DNA of 64,000 bases from JAVVEH01 sp032251435 (lineage in GTDB: Bacteria > Verrucomicrobiota > Lentisphaeria > Oligosphaerales > MVZH01): NCBI GenBank assembly GCA_032251435.1, contig JAVVEH010000017.1, positions 25,048 through 89,047 on the forward strand, read 5' to 3'. The position numbers were made by a program, and so were the translations under genes. Of this stretch, positions 55,902 through 64,000 are shown piece after piece. The notes under the pieces are model-generated. The model saw nothing but the letters and a program-made list of their open reading frames with translations. It searched no databases and had not been told where the DNA came from. Position 1 is the first letter of the stretch; the number at the start of each line of letters is the position of its first letter.

Positions 55902-55976
55902 ATGAAAAACAGGGATATTCTACGTGATCTCGCGAGGCGCTACCGCGACATATGCGGCGATCCTGTTCAGGACTGA
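55902..55976 (+). pseudogene. 24-codon 5' stump of a fourth URO-D-like gene
   Basis: An ATG at 55902 opens NRDILRDLARRYRDICGDPV followed by QD and TGA. This matches the start of protein 2 (RTVLRGLAEQYADICADPVQ). The gene is cut after its first helix and joined to another stump. Confidence 0.65.
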
Positions 55977-56003
55977 CAAGAAAGACACGAAAAGGTAGAG
56001 ACT

Positions 56004-56183
56004 GTGAGAACCGATGCGGAAACTGGAAGCTTGGTTGCGAACCGGCCATTGGCCCGGGCTCCGCTCTATGAGGACCCGGTGTGTCAAGGGCCGGCCGATC
56101 CGCGTCTTTTCTGGAATCCGTTGGAACGCAACTGGTGGATGCTGTATACCGCGCGGCGCGCGACACACGAACAGGAAAAGTGA
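56004..56183 (+). pseudogene. 5' stump of a GH43-like gene
   Basis: From a GTG at 56004 (AAGG upstream) a 59-residue frame includes RPLARAPLYEDPVCQGPADP and RLFWNPLERNWWMLYTARRA, the first blade of a GH43/GH117-like propeller, then stops. The rest of the propeller is missing. It occupies the space between the URO-D group and the glycosidase-like gene. Confidence 0.65.
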
Positions 56184-56236
56184 AACTGATGGTACGAAAT
56201 CAAGCGTCACGCATAGGTAGAGGAGAAAGAATAAAC

Positions 56237-58177
56237 ATGCAGTCACGAATCAAACGTTCCGAAGCCTTTCTTGGCATCCATTTCGATTTTCATGCGAATG
56301 CCAATTGTAAAGAAATTGGCAAGACTCTCACGCGCCAAATGCTGCGGGACATGTTGGAAGCGGTCAAACCCGATTATGTGCAGTGTGATTGCAAGGGCCA
56401 TCCGGGGCTCGCCAGCTATCCCACTAAAGTCGGCACGCCGGTGCCGGGCTTTGTCCGGGACCCCCTTAAGATTTGGCGGGAAGTGACCGCCGAATACGGT
56501 GTCAGCCTGTACATGCATTATTCCGGGGTTGTCGATGAAGCGGCGGTTAAACAGCATCCCGACTGGGCGGCTCGGCAACCCGATGGTGAGCCGTGGGGGC
56601 AGGCGACTTCAGTCTTCGGGCCCTACGTTGACGAACTCATGATCCCCATGTTCAAAGAACTGGTCGATCGCTATGGCGTTGACGGTGTCTGGGTGGATGG
56701 CGAATGCTGGGGTGTGGAGATGGATTACAGTGCCCACGCCCGAAAAGCCTGGAAAGAGGCGACGGGGCTCGATGAGATGCCGGTGGAGCGGGGGGACAAA
56801 CACTTTGAACGCTTCCGCCGGTTTCAGCGGGAAGGTTTCCGTAAATATCTAACCCATTACATCGACACCATGCACGCTTACGCCCCTGGGTTTGAGATCG
56901 CCAGTAACTGGGCTTATACCGCCCACATGCCGGAGTCGGTCAAGGTCGACATGGATTTTATCTCCGGGGATGTGACTCCGCAGAGCGCGCTGACGGAGTG
57001 CCTGATGGATGCCCGGGTACTGGCTCAGCAGGGAAAGCCCTGGGATCTGATGTCCTGGTCCTTCAATGGGAAATGGGGCGAGCCGGGACAGAGCACCAAG
57101 ACCGCCGTTCAACTTCAACAGGAAGCGGCGGTTGTCATGTCGTGCGGCGGTGGCTACCAGGCCTATTTTAAACAGAAAGGCGATGGTTCGATCTATCCGT
57201 GGACCATGACGGTCATGGCTGAGGTCGCTCAATTCTGCCGGGAGCGGCAACCGTATTGTCAACACGCTGAATCCGTTCCGCAGATTGGTTTAATTCTGTC
57301 AACCGAGGGCTATTACAAGCATATTGACAAACTCATGCGTCCCTGGGGACGGGTTTATCAGGCGATGCGTGGTGTCCTCTGCAACCTTTTGGATAGCCAG
57401 AATGCTGTGGATGTGGTGATGGATCATCATCTCGAGAAAGATGCCTCGCGTTATCCCCTATTGATACTTCCAGAATGGGAAATTATCAGCGCGTCATTGA
57501 AGCGTCACCTTCTGGCATACGTTAACAATGGTGGAAAACTGCTTTTGATCGGGGCGTATCCAACCCGCATGTTTAAAAAGGAATTAAAGATCGAACTCAA
57601 AGGAAAACCGGTGGAGCAGGCCCGCTATGTTGAAGTTAACGGCCGCATGGGCGGCGCGTTTACGACCATGCAGGAAGTGGTTCCTCAGCGGGGTGCCAAG
57701 GTGCCGGGGTGGCTGTATCGGGGCAACGAAGCAAAGGGCGAGCGTCAGCCCGCGGCGGTCTTCACCAAACTTGGCCAAGGGGAGATAGCCGCTGTCACCA
57801 TGAATATGGGCGAGCGCTACGGGTCCGCGCGTACCACTGTGGCCCGGGATTTTCTCCAGAGCATCGTGCGGCATTTCATGCCCGATCCGATGGTGAGCGT
57901 CAGTGGCTCACACCTGGTGGCGGTGTCGTTGCTGCGGCAGAAAGGGGCATTAATGGTGAACCTGATCAATACCGGTGGTCCGCATCACGGGGGTTGCTAT
58001 ACCTTTGACGAGCTCCCTCCGGTCGGCCCTATTGACATCTCGGTGCGACTTGACCAATCCCCCCGGCGCGTGACATTGCAGCCGGGGAATCGTCGCCTGA
58101 AATGGAGTTATGAGGCGGGAATACTTACGGTGAAGGTGCCTGGAGTTGAAGTGCATGATATAGTGGAGATACGATGA
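56237..58177 (+). CDS. glycosidase-like TIM barrel with amidotransferase-like second domain
   Basis: 646 residues from the ATG at 56237 (GAGGAG upstream; 52 more open codons before it overlap the GH43 stump). No signal peptide. The barrel (about 1-330) has FLGIHFDFHANANC, PDYVQCDCKGHPGL, SLYMHYSGVVDEAAVKQHPD, and YGVDGVWVDGECWGV with Asp/Glu where GH29-like and 'hypothetical glycosyl hydrolase 6' enzymes carry the nucleophile. Residues about 340-500 (QIGLILSTEGYYK, LIILPEWEIIS-like strands, NNGGKLLLIGAYP) resemble the beta-galactosidase trimerisation/GATase fold, followed by a beta sandwich. Substrate unknown; an alpha-L-fucosidase-like role would fit the neighbours. Confidence 0.72.
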   Translation: MQSRIKRSEAFLGIHFDFHANANCKEIGKTLTRQMLRDMLEAVKPDYVQCDCKGHPGLASYPTKVGTPVPGFVRDPLKIWREVTAEYGVSLYMHYSGVVDEAAVKQHPDWAARQPDGEPWGQATSVFGPYVDELMIPMFKELVDRYGVDGVWVDGECWGVEMDYSAHARKAWKEATGLDEMPVERGDKHFERFRRFQREGFRKYLTHYIDTMHAYAPGFEIASNWAYTAHMPESVKVDMDFISGDVTPQSALTECLMDARVLAQQGKPWDLMSWSFNGKWGEPGQSTKTAVQLQQEAAVVMSCGGGYQAYFKQKGDGSIYPWTMTVMAEVAQFCRERQPYCQHAESVPQIGLILSTEGYYKHIDKLMRPWGRVYQAMRGVLCNLLDSQNAVDVVMDHHLEKDASRYPLLILPEWEIISASLKRHLLAYVNNGGKLLLIGAYPTRMFKKELKIELKGKPVEQARYVEVNGRMGGAFTTMQEVVPQRGAKVPGWLYRGNEAKGERQPAAVFTKLGQGEIAAVTMNMGERYGSARTTVARDFLQSIVRHFMPDPMVSVSGSHLVAVSLLRQKGALMVNLINTGGPHHGGCYTFDELPPVGPIDISVRLDQSPRRVTLQPGNRRLKWSYEAGILTVKVPGVEVHDIVEIR

Positions 58178-58288
58178 TCGCCAATAGCCGCAAAATTAGG
58201 GGACGGGCTGATTTTAGACCTTGTCCCGGCAACTCGGAAGGCGACCATTACCCTGTCCCTAAATTTCTGGGTTTTCGGGATGACCTGC

Positions 58289-61200
58289 TCAGCGCGCCAC
58301 GATTCCGAGCAAAGCTTCCAGCACCTTGCCGCCATTCGTCCATTCGCTGATTTCCACAGCGACCGACTTCCCGGGGACATTGTCGGGAAGTGTGATACGG
58401 GGTGCCAGATCCCGGGCCGGGACAGTGTAGATGAAGGGAACATCGTCACTCAATCCGAGCTGCTTCCGGAAGCTCGCCCCCAAGGCGGACATTTCGGGGC
58501 CGAAATTCGCGCCCTGCGCGTCGGTCACCATCGACGCGCTGGTCAGGAAAACCACCCCGGACAGAGCGGCGGGACTGAACGGGTGAACGTAGATGTTGTA
58601 GACCTGGGTCGCCTTCGAGTCGCCTGTTTTCGGATCGGGAGATGGATAGTGCCCCCAATTCGCCCCCCACGCGGCCCCCTCGGGGATCGCCCTGGTTTTC
58701 ATCATTTCAGGGATGTAGTCTCCCCAATAGCTTTTCCAGTCGTTGATATAGCGCCTGACGTTGTCGAGGTAATACGGGTTGTCCGGATACTGGCTGCCGA
58801 CCGTCCTGTAATCCTCCATCAGGCTCGGAGCGTCTTTCAGGAACGCCGGCGCCATCCAGTGACTGATGGTGTTCAAGTCAAGAGAGGGCTTGCCTTTCCC
58901 CTGCCCGGTCATCTTCGACTGCATGAAAATGATGCCAACCGGGCGGCCCGTCCTTGCCGCGATGGTGTGGCCAACAATCCCTGCGGCGCTCAGCTTCGCA
59001 GGTTGCGGCGCGCCCTTTTTCGCGCTCACAGGCACTTCGTCCACCCAGCGGGAAGCGAACCGGTTGTCGGGAGTGCGTGAAACGCAGACACTGTAGCGGC
59101 TGGGACTGGAATTGCCGCCGCGCTTGGAGTGGTTCTCGATGGAACGGACAATCTGACCCGACACGTCCGTTTCCGGCAGCTTGAGCTCACCGGGAGGGGC
59201 AGCCACGTAATACACATCGCCGAACACAATGCCGTCAACGACGCGCTCGTGCGCCAGCTCGCCATCGATCGTGAACGACACTTTTAGCGTGTGGGGTTTG
59301 GGCCCGGCCTTCATCGGCGGCAACGTCACGCTCCATTCAACCATTCCCTTCTCGACAGGAATGACCTTTTTGATGTCAGCCTGTCCTGAGCCTGCCGAAG
59401 GGCCGAATTCAAAGTGGACCTTGCAGTCGCCTTCTTCGTCTTCCGCTTGCCATTCCCCGAAATTCCGGGTCGATCCCCAGACGGTGACCGGTTTGTCGGC
59501 CTGGAAGATGGCATTGTCGCGGAACTGCACACTCAAAAGCGGCATTTTTCGGTATTCATTCAGCTTGCCGACCGTGTTCGGGTCAATCGTTTCGCCGACG
59601 ATCTGCAACTTCGGATCCAGCCACCACTCGCTGGTGACCATCCGGTTGTCGTACTGGATAAACGGCGTCATCGGCAGCAGCGCCTGGTTGTAGAGGCAGG
59701 GCTGGAAACCAATCCCGCCGGAGCCATAGGAGATGCCGCGCGGTTCTTTGACATCAGCCGAAGTCACCACGACCTTGTCGCCATCGATCCGGAACGTCGC
59801 CGGATGCCAGACGCGGTCTTCGCCGGCCAGCCAGAACAGCTTCACCCGGGGTTCCCCGTTTTCAATGACTTTCGGATCGGCAAACCCCGTCGCCCCTTCT
59901 TCCCGGGAACGATTGAACGCCGTGTCGGCAACCACCAGCCCTCCATCGGCATGGTCAAACTCGACAATGATCTTGTCGCCATCCACCTTGTAGGATTTGA
60001 ACATCGGCCCTTCGGCGACAAGATCTTTCGCTTTGCCACCTGTCCTGAGCGTTGTCGAAGGGTACTGGTTCTTCAACGCCAGCAGCGCGAGCCGCTGACC
60101 CGGCACGGTTTTGTTGCTGTAGTGAATGCCGCCGCTGATGTCGATCTGACTGGCCATGCCGGCGTTTGGAATGTCACGCGCCATCCAGGTGGCCAGCCGC
60201 ATTTCGGCAGTGCCGTCGATGCTTGGTTTGTCCGGCCTGCCGGGACAATAGAATTGATGGAAGTAGACGGGAAGATCGGGCCTGTCCCAGACAATCCGCC
60301 ACCCCCGGACGAGATTATGCAGGTTGTTGTAGTAGGGAAGTCCTTCGCCCATGTTGGCATAGCCCTGATTCCAGATGGCACCCCGGATGGCGTAGGGAAC
60401 CACCGGATTCAAACGCCCGTTAAACAGCCAGTTGGCGTCGCGGTTGCCGCTCATATTGCCGGGCGCCTTCTCGCCGATGGATATCGCTTTCCCCCCATTC
60501 TTCAACGCCGCCTGGCTGGCGGCAATCTGGTTTTCCAGCGACGTGTAGAAAGCGGACCATGCCGCCTGGTGCTCAGGCGTGGACGGATCGGTCTGCAGAC
60601 ATTTGAGGTTGATGGCCTTGCTGTAGTCGTCCTCGGCTGTGGCCCAGCCTTCACGCGGCACCCAGGCCTGAATCGCCGTCTGGCTCCAAGAACAATTCAG
60701 GATACCGACCGGAACATTCAGCTCCGTATACAGCTTGTGCGCAAAAGCGAACGCGATGGCGCTATAGTTCGAGTAGTCGCCGTTCTTCCATGCCCCGGTT
60801 GCCTTCTCGATGGGGTGAAGCTGCGCGGTCACACTCGTCACTTCGAACTCCCGGATGACAGGCGCCTTTACCTGCTCCATGAACTGGGTCGCCAGACGGA
60901 TCGTGTTGACGCCTTTCCCGCCGACCTTGTACTGCATGTTGGACTGGCCTGACGCCATCCACACTTCGCCTACCAGAATGTTCTTGATGGTCACCGACTT
61001 GCCGCCCTGTTCGGTGACGACCATTTCCCTCGGCTCAAGGCTGGCTTTCATGGCATCGAGACGGACCATCCACATGCCGTCCTCGCCCGCTTTCCCCGTC
61101 TTCGTTTGATTGGCGAAACTGACAGTGACCGTGTCACCTGGCTTGCTCCAGCCCCAGACCGGGACACCCATGCCCCGCTGCAGGACGGCATTGTCGCAGA

Positions 61201-61369
61201 ATGGCGCGCCTAGCTCGACATCCAGCTTCACCTGCTGACTGTCGGCAGCGGCTTCGTCCATGTCCGGGTCGGCTTCTTCATCCTCCTGCGCAAGGCATGC
61301 GCAAGTGCACGCAACCACCACGGCCATCGTGCCGAATAAAAACGCTTTCAACCTGCGATCGATATCCAT
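58289..61369 (-). CDS. large sialate O-acetylesterase-like protein with duplicated beta domain
   Basis: 1026 residues from the ATG at 61369 (AAGGA upstream). Signal peptide ending CACLAQ, possibly a lipoprotein. First module: FCDNAVLQRGMGVPVWGWSK, VWMASGQSNMQYK (S143) and the His motif GGIHYSNKTVPGQRLA. The block usually reading WYQGESN is WNQGYAN, so the conserved Glu is lost. From about 620 a second module starts (VQFRDNAIFQADKPVTVWGS) and ends in an esterase-like half (ARTGRPVGIIFMQSK). Two mini-repeats are inserted in frame (PSTTLRTGG and PSAGSGQAD). Probably deacetylates glycans, with activity less certain than for the copy at 31482. Confidence 0.78.
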   Translation of the reverse strand: MDIDRRLKAFLFGTMAVVVACTCACLAQEDEEADPDMDEAAADSQQVKLDVELGAPFCDNAVLQRGMGVPVWGWSKPGDTVTVSFANQTKTGKAGEDGMWMVRLDAMKASLEPREMVVTEQGGKSVTIKNILVGEVWMASGQSNMQYKVGGKGVNTIRLATQFMEQVKAPVIREFEVTSVTAQLHPIEKATGAWKNGDYSNYSAIAFAFAHKLYTELNVPVGILNCSWSQTAIQAWVPREGWATAEDDYSKAINLKCLQTDPSTPEHQAAWSAFYTSLENQIAASQAALKNGGKAISIGEKAPGNMSGNRDANWLFNGRLNPVVPYAIRGAIWNQGYANMGEGLPYYNNLHNLVRGWRIVWDRPDLPVYFHQFYCPGRPDKPSIDGTAEMRLATWMARDIPNAGMASQIDISGGIHYSNKTVPGQRLALLALKNQYPSTTLRTGGKAKDLVAEGPMFKSYKVDGDKIIVEFDHADGGLVVADTAFNRSREEGATGFADPKVIENGEPRVKLFWLAGEDRVWHPATFRIDGDKVVVTSADVKEPRGISYGSGGIGFQPCLYNQALLPMTPFIQYDNRMVTSEWWLDPKLQIVGETIDPNTVGKLNEYRKMPLLSVQFRDNAIFQADKPVTVWGSTRNFGEWQAEDEEGDCKVHFEFGPSAGSGQADIKKVIPVEKGMVEWSVTLPPMKAGPKPHTLKVSFTIDGELAHERVVDGIVFGDVYYVAAPPGELKLPETDVSGQIVRSIENHSKRGGNSSPSRYSVCVSRTPDNRFASRWVDEVPVSAKKGAPQPAKLSAAGIVGHTIAARTGRPVGIIFMQSKMTGQGKGKPSLDLNTISHWMAPAFLKDAPSLMEDYRTVGSQYPDNPYYLDNVRRYINDWKSYWGDYIPEMMKTRAIPEGAAWGANWGHYPSPDPKTGDSKATQVYNIYVHPFSPAALSGVVFLTSASMVTDAQGANFGPEMSALGASFRKQLGLSDDVPFIYTVPARDLAPRITLPDNVPGKSVAVEISEWTNGGKVLEALLGIVAR
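59377..59404 (-). repeat. mini-repeat copy 4, in frame inside the large acetylesterase gene
   Basis: On the + strand CCTGTCCTGAGCCTGCCGAA is the core; the gene reads it in reverse as PSAGSGQAD between KVHFEFG and IKKVIPVEKG, interrupting a beta strand region. Confidence 0.7.
60037..60062 (-). repeat. mini-repeat copy 5, in frame inside the large acetylesterase gene
   Basis: Core CCTGTCCTGAGCGTTGTCGA, read in reverse as PSTTLRTGG between LALLALKNQY and KAKDLVAEGP. The surrounding motif is normally continuous in this family. Confidence 0.7.
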
Positions 61370-61594
61370 AGCAACTTGTATCCTTTTCTTTGACATGCGA
61401 CACGGCCGTGCGAATTCGGTCATTCCATATACCACAAATGAGCAATACCATCATATAAACGCAAAGAGTGAAAAATGAACGGATTCGGAGTGTGCGTCGC
61501 CGGCAGGCTGACGGCCTGCAGAAATCCGGGATGAGCCGAAAAAAGCGATGCAGTGGATGCGGTCCGTTATCCCTGCTAAATATTTGCCTTCCGT

Positions 61595-61623
61595 TTGACA
61601 TTGCCCCACGGTCGAAGTATCTT
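61595..61623 (+). promoter_or_regulatory. sigma70-type promoter of the AdoMetDC-like operon
   Basis: Perfect TTGACA (61595-61600), 17-base spacer, TATCTT (61618-61623), 66 bases before the GTG start of the first gene. The surrounding 320-base divergent gap 61370-61689 also has a small GCAGGC/GCCTGC hairpin near 61503 and nothing else recognisable. Confidence 0.55.
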
Positions 61624-61689
61624 TCCCTCTCAAAGTGGTTTGCGGGTTACCAGTAAACGATCGATACGATATCTTCGGCGGGGATTAAA

Positions 61690-62076
61690 GTGAGCACAGA
61701 TGACACTCAAAGAGCCTTTGGTTTTCACCTTATGCTTGATTGCTATCGCTGTGCAGCAGACAAGCTTGACAGCATTGATGCCTGTTATTCGTTCCTTGAT
61801 CAGTTGGTCGCCGTCATTGGGGCCGAGAAACAGACGCAACCCTACGTTTTCCGCACACCCGAGCATTTCATCGGCAAGCTTGGGCTTTCCGGATGGGTAC
61901 CCATCGTCGAATCGGGTATCTCAATCCATACGTTGACGGAAACGAAGTTCGTCTCACTGGATGTCTACAGTTGCAGACGGTTCGACAATGATACCATCAT
62001 CGCCTTTACTCGCGAGTTCTTCCAACCCGGGGAGATAGAAACCAATTTCGTCCTTCGCGGAACGAAATATGCCTGA
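61690..62076 (+). CDS. pyruvoyl-dependent decarboxylase of the AdoMetDC (SpeD/SpeH) fold
   Basis: 128 residues, GTG start. It matches the bacterial S-adenosylmethionine decarboxylase proenzyme: FGFHLMLDCYRC at the start, GWVPIVESGISIHTLTE, FVSLDVYSCRRFD, and the end FVLRGTKYA. The residues for self-cleavage and catalysis are present with the classical spacing: E74-S75 (cleavage, S75 becoming pyruvoyl), H80 five residues later and C95 twenty later. The usual ESH is ESG. No spermidine synthase gene is near; two acyltransferase-like genes follow with overlapping starts. It may decarboxylate AdoMet or, as reported for divergent homologues, another amino-acid substrate. Confidence 0.85.
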   Translation: MSTDDTQRAFGFHLMLDCYRCAADKLDSIDACYSFLDQLVAVIGAEKQTQPYVFRTPEHFIGKLGLSGWVPIVESGISIHTLTETKFVSLDVYSCRRFDNDTIIAFTREFFQPGEIETNFVLRGTKYA

Positions 62077-63175
62077 CTCCCACACGATCACGGTCGAGAC
62101 GAAACCGCGTTCGTTCATTGCCGCACGGAAAAAGATCCTTGCCCGGGTCTACGGGAACGACCCGAACTACAAAGACTCGACGACACCCTTGGTTTCGCTG
62201 CTCCTTGGCAAGCGCAGCGCATTTGCCGCCCACACGGATCGCACGATGCTGACGGTCTACTCGGCCGTTGGAGCCCCGATGATCTCCGCGATCTGCTTTG
62301 TGGCCGACAAGATGCCCGACGTTCTGCAAGTCTCCTTTTTCGAGGCCGTTCCCGAATGCGATGAAGCGGTCAATGGCTTCTTTGAAACGATAGCCAGGCT
62401 GGCCGAATCCAAGAGGATCAAGCGTATCGTCGTGGGCCTTGAGGGTCACGTTAACAATGGGTTAGGGTTTCTGGCTGAAGGTTTCGACACGCCCGCGTCA
62501 TTCGGCTCGCGATACAACCCGCCCTACTACATCGATTATCTGGAACCGAAAGCCACGACCGTCAGAACAATGGTTTCCTTCGAATATGACCTGACGCGAG
62601 GGGGCATGGAACGAGAAGAGCGGGCGATTGAGCACGCGAAAAAAAAGTACACGTTTCGCACCGGCGATTTTTCCGACTTGCGCAAGGAAATGGCGCTCTA
62701 CACGGAGCTCAATAATCGCTGCTTTGAAAATCATGACTTATACTACAGACGCACCCCTGATGAAGACTACGAGCTTTTCAAATCCTTCGGCCCGTTTTTG
62801 CGGGAGGAAAACTTTCTCGTGGCATTGAAAGAGGGCGAACCGATTGGATTCCTGCTATGGTATCCCGATTTTCACGAACTCATGCACCCCGGCCAGACGA
62901 TCGGCCTGACCACACTGTTGAAATATCGACTTCCGGGGCACCCAATCAGCCGTTACAAAATCGCTGAGATAGGCGTTCTTCCAAAATATCGCGGGTCGGC
63001 AGTTGCGGTTGGCTTGATACATACCGCCATGACACATGCACTCAAACGGGGCCACACCCGAGCCGAATCGGGTTGGATCTTCGCCGACAACGATGCTTCG
63101 CACAGAATAGCCTCTCGTTGGGCGGACAATCACTACAAGCGCTACAAGGTTTTTGAAATTGAGGAAAAATCCTAA
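62069..63175 (+). CDS. GNAT-type acyltransferase
   Basis: 368 residues, starting inside the last codons of the decarboxylase gene (8-base overlap), so coupled. The N-terminal half is unusual (RSFIAARKKILARVYGNDPN). The C-terminal GNAT core shows REENFLVALKEGEPIGFLLW, then RYKIAEIGVLPKYRGSAVAV with the acyl-CoA-binding R/Q-x-x-G/A loop, and GLIHTAMTHALKRGHTRAES. Likely transfers an acyl group to an amine or peptide. Function inferred from fold only. Confidence 0.8.
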   Translation: MPDSHTITVETKPRSFIAARKKILARVYGNDPNYKDSTTPLVSLLLGKRSAFAAHTDRTMLTVYSAVGAPMISAICFVADKMPDVLQVSFFEAVPECDEAVNGFFETIARLAESKRIKRIVVGLEGHVNNGLGFLAEGFDTPASFGSRYNPPYYIDYLEPKATTVRTMVSFEYDLTRGGMEREERAIEHAKKKYTFRTGDFSDLRKEMALYTELNNRCFENHDLYYRRTPDEDYELFKSFGPFLREENFLVALKEGEPIGFLLWYPDFHELMHPGQTIGLTTLLKYRLPGHPISRYKIAEIGVLPKYRGSAVAVGLIHTAMTHALKRGHTRAESGWIFADNDASHRIASRWADNHYKRYKVFEIEEKS

Positions 63176-63969
63176 TGGCGACGACTGCCGTCCAGACCGT
63201 ACAATCAGCCAAAGCCCTGCCAGACTGCTGGGACAGGTCGGCCGGAGACAACCTGTTCCTGAAACAGGCGTCATTGGCGGTCTTGGAGAAAGTGAACCCT
63301 TGCGGGCAACGCTATCATTGGGATGGCGGGGAAGACGACTGTTCGGTGGCTGTCACCTATCAACATCGTCTCAATATACTGACCTTTGGCAAGGGCTCTT
63401 TGGCCCTCCCTGTAACGATCGTCGGCATTCCCTGCTCGGTCAGTCAGTCAGGCTGCCGTTTTGCGGAACACTCACGGGATCGTCTCATTCAATACCTGCG
63501 CGATCTTCCCGGCTCTAAAATTGTGCTCAATACGGCATGCAAATCGCTGCCAGGGTTCGCCAATGGAAAAACGCTTCCGACCTGTAGAATGATCCTGGCG
63601 TGGAATTCCTTCGACGAGTATCTTGACAGCTTGCGGAGTCACTATCGCCACCGGATCAGGAAAGCCCTTTCAAGCTGGGAGGATGTCCAGTCAATACAGA
63701 TCGCCAATCACGCCTTTGGCGATGACCTCTACAGTCTGTATGAAAATGTTCATCGCCGGTCAAGATATAAATTGGAAAAGCTTCCCCCCGCCTTTTTTCA
63801 CGAGTTTCCGTCTGAGATTACGGTGTTTGTGCACCGTGGCAGGCCAATCGCATTCGTCCAGACAACCAGCCACAACAACGAACTGAACTTTCTCTTTGCT
63901 GGCATGGATTACACCGAATCACATCAGCTCGACACCTACATGAACGTGCTAGTACAATGTAAAATTTAA
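63175..63969 (+). pseudogene. FemAB/GNAT-like acyltransferase, truncated at its C-terminus
   Basis: 264 residues, ATG overlapping the previous stop (TAATG). It resembles FemAB-like peptidoglycan/peptide acyltransferases: CRMILAWNSFDEYLDSLRSH, YRHRIRKALSSWEDV, VFVHRGRPIAFVQTTSHNNE, LNFLFAGMDYTESHQLDTYM. The family goes on for another 80-100 residues after this last motif, but here it runs into QCKI and a stop at the point where the DNA turns A+T-rich (from 63958). The last enzyme of the operon is therefore probably interrupted. Confidence 0.65.
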
Positions 63970-64000
63970 AGATGCGGATAAAGATGTTTAAGTTTCGTCC
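63958..64000. other. A+T-rich sequence that interrupts the acyltransferase gene
   Basis: From TGTAAAATTTAAAGATGCGG onward the composition changes sharply and family homology ends. A start with TG and spaced AAAGATG words (63968, 63981) would fit the left end of an IS21-type element, but no transposase lies in the window. Confidence 0.25.

Overview
The window is about 60% G+C and looks like a chromosome of the PVC superphylum, most likely Kiritimatiellota, Lentisphaerota or a related Verrucomicrobiota lineage. The reasons are the gene families present: a Hanks-type kinase with a periplasmic tail, three large PDZ/alpha-toroid/HEAT proteins of what I take to be the DUF6288 family, several uroporphyrinogen-decarboxylase-like (URO-D-like) proteins, GH95/GH127/GH172/GH43-type glycosidases, sialate-O-acetylesterase-like proteins and AAA+DUF4143 ATPases. 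This is inference from protein families; no rRNA is present to confirm it.

Layout. 1-153: the 3' end of one tRNA and a complete tRNA-Arg(CCG). 471-6307: a signalling/envelope block on the + strand (kinase, a three-domain CsgG/LpoB-like protein, an outer-membrane beta-barrel, a lipoprotein) with an intrinsic terminator after the barrel. 6409-9336: the first DUF6288-type protein. 9433-13863: core metabolism, with aroA-aroC-thiE on the - strand and aroE divergent on the + strand. 13785-25805: a - strand block with GH127, the second DUF6288-type protein, a cysteine-synthase-like enzyme, a broken URO-D gene, GH172, a double SGNH protein, an AAA ATPase and a GH95 stump. 25957-58177: mostly + strand, a carbohydrate-active region (beta-helix+PDZ, transglutaminase/formylglycine-type protein, acetylesterase, two full GH95, arylsulfotransferase-like propeller, GH43-like, the third DUF6288-type protein, alpha/beta hydrolase, three URO-D-like proteins, a glycosidase-like TIM barrel). 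It is laced with gene fragments. 58289-61369: a large - strand acetylesterase-like protein. 61595-63969: a tight + strand operon of a pyruvoyl decarboxylase of the S-adenosylmethionine decarboxylase (AdoMetDC) fold and two GNAT/FemAB-like acyltransferases, the last one cut short.

The accessory genes fit together as degradation of fucose/arabinose-containing, acetylated and probably sulfated polysaccharide: exo-glycosidases, deacetylases, a sulfotransferase-like protein and a formylglycine-type protein. Two features stand out. First, between about 20 and 56 kb there are at least a dozen gene stumps and in-frame internal deletions, some joined to pieces of other genes. Second, short repeats (a ~25-bp mini-element and an 8-bp tandem repeat) are inserted in frame inside conserved enzyme domains. 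The candidates for undescribed biology are the three DUF6288-type proteins with exchanged ligand-binding domains, the kinase-CsgG/LpoB-like envelope locus, and the AdoMetDC-like/acyltransferase operon.
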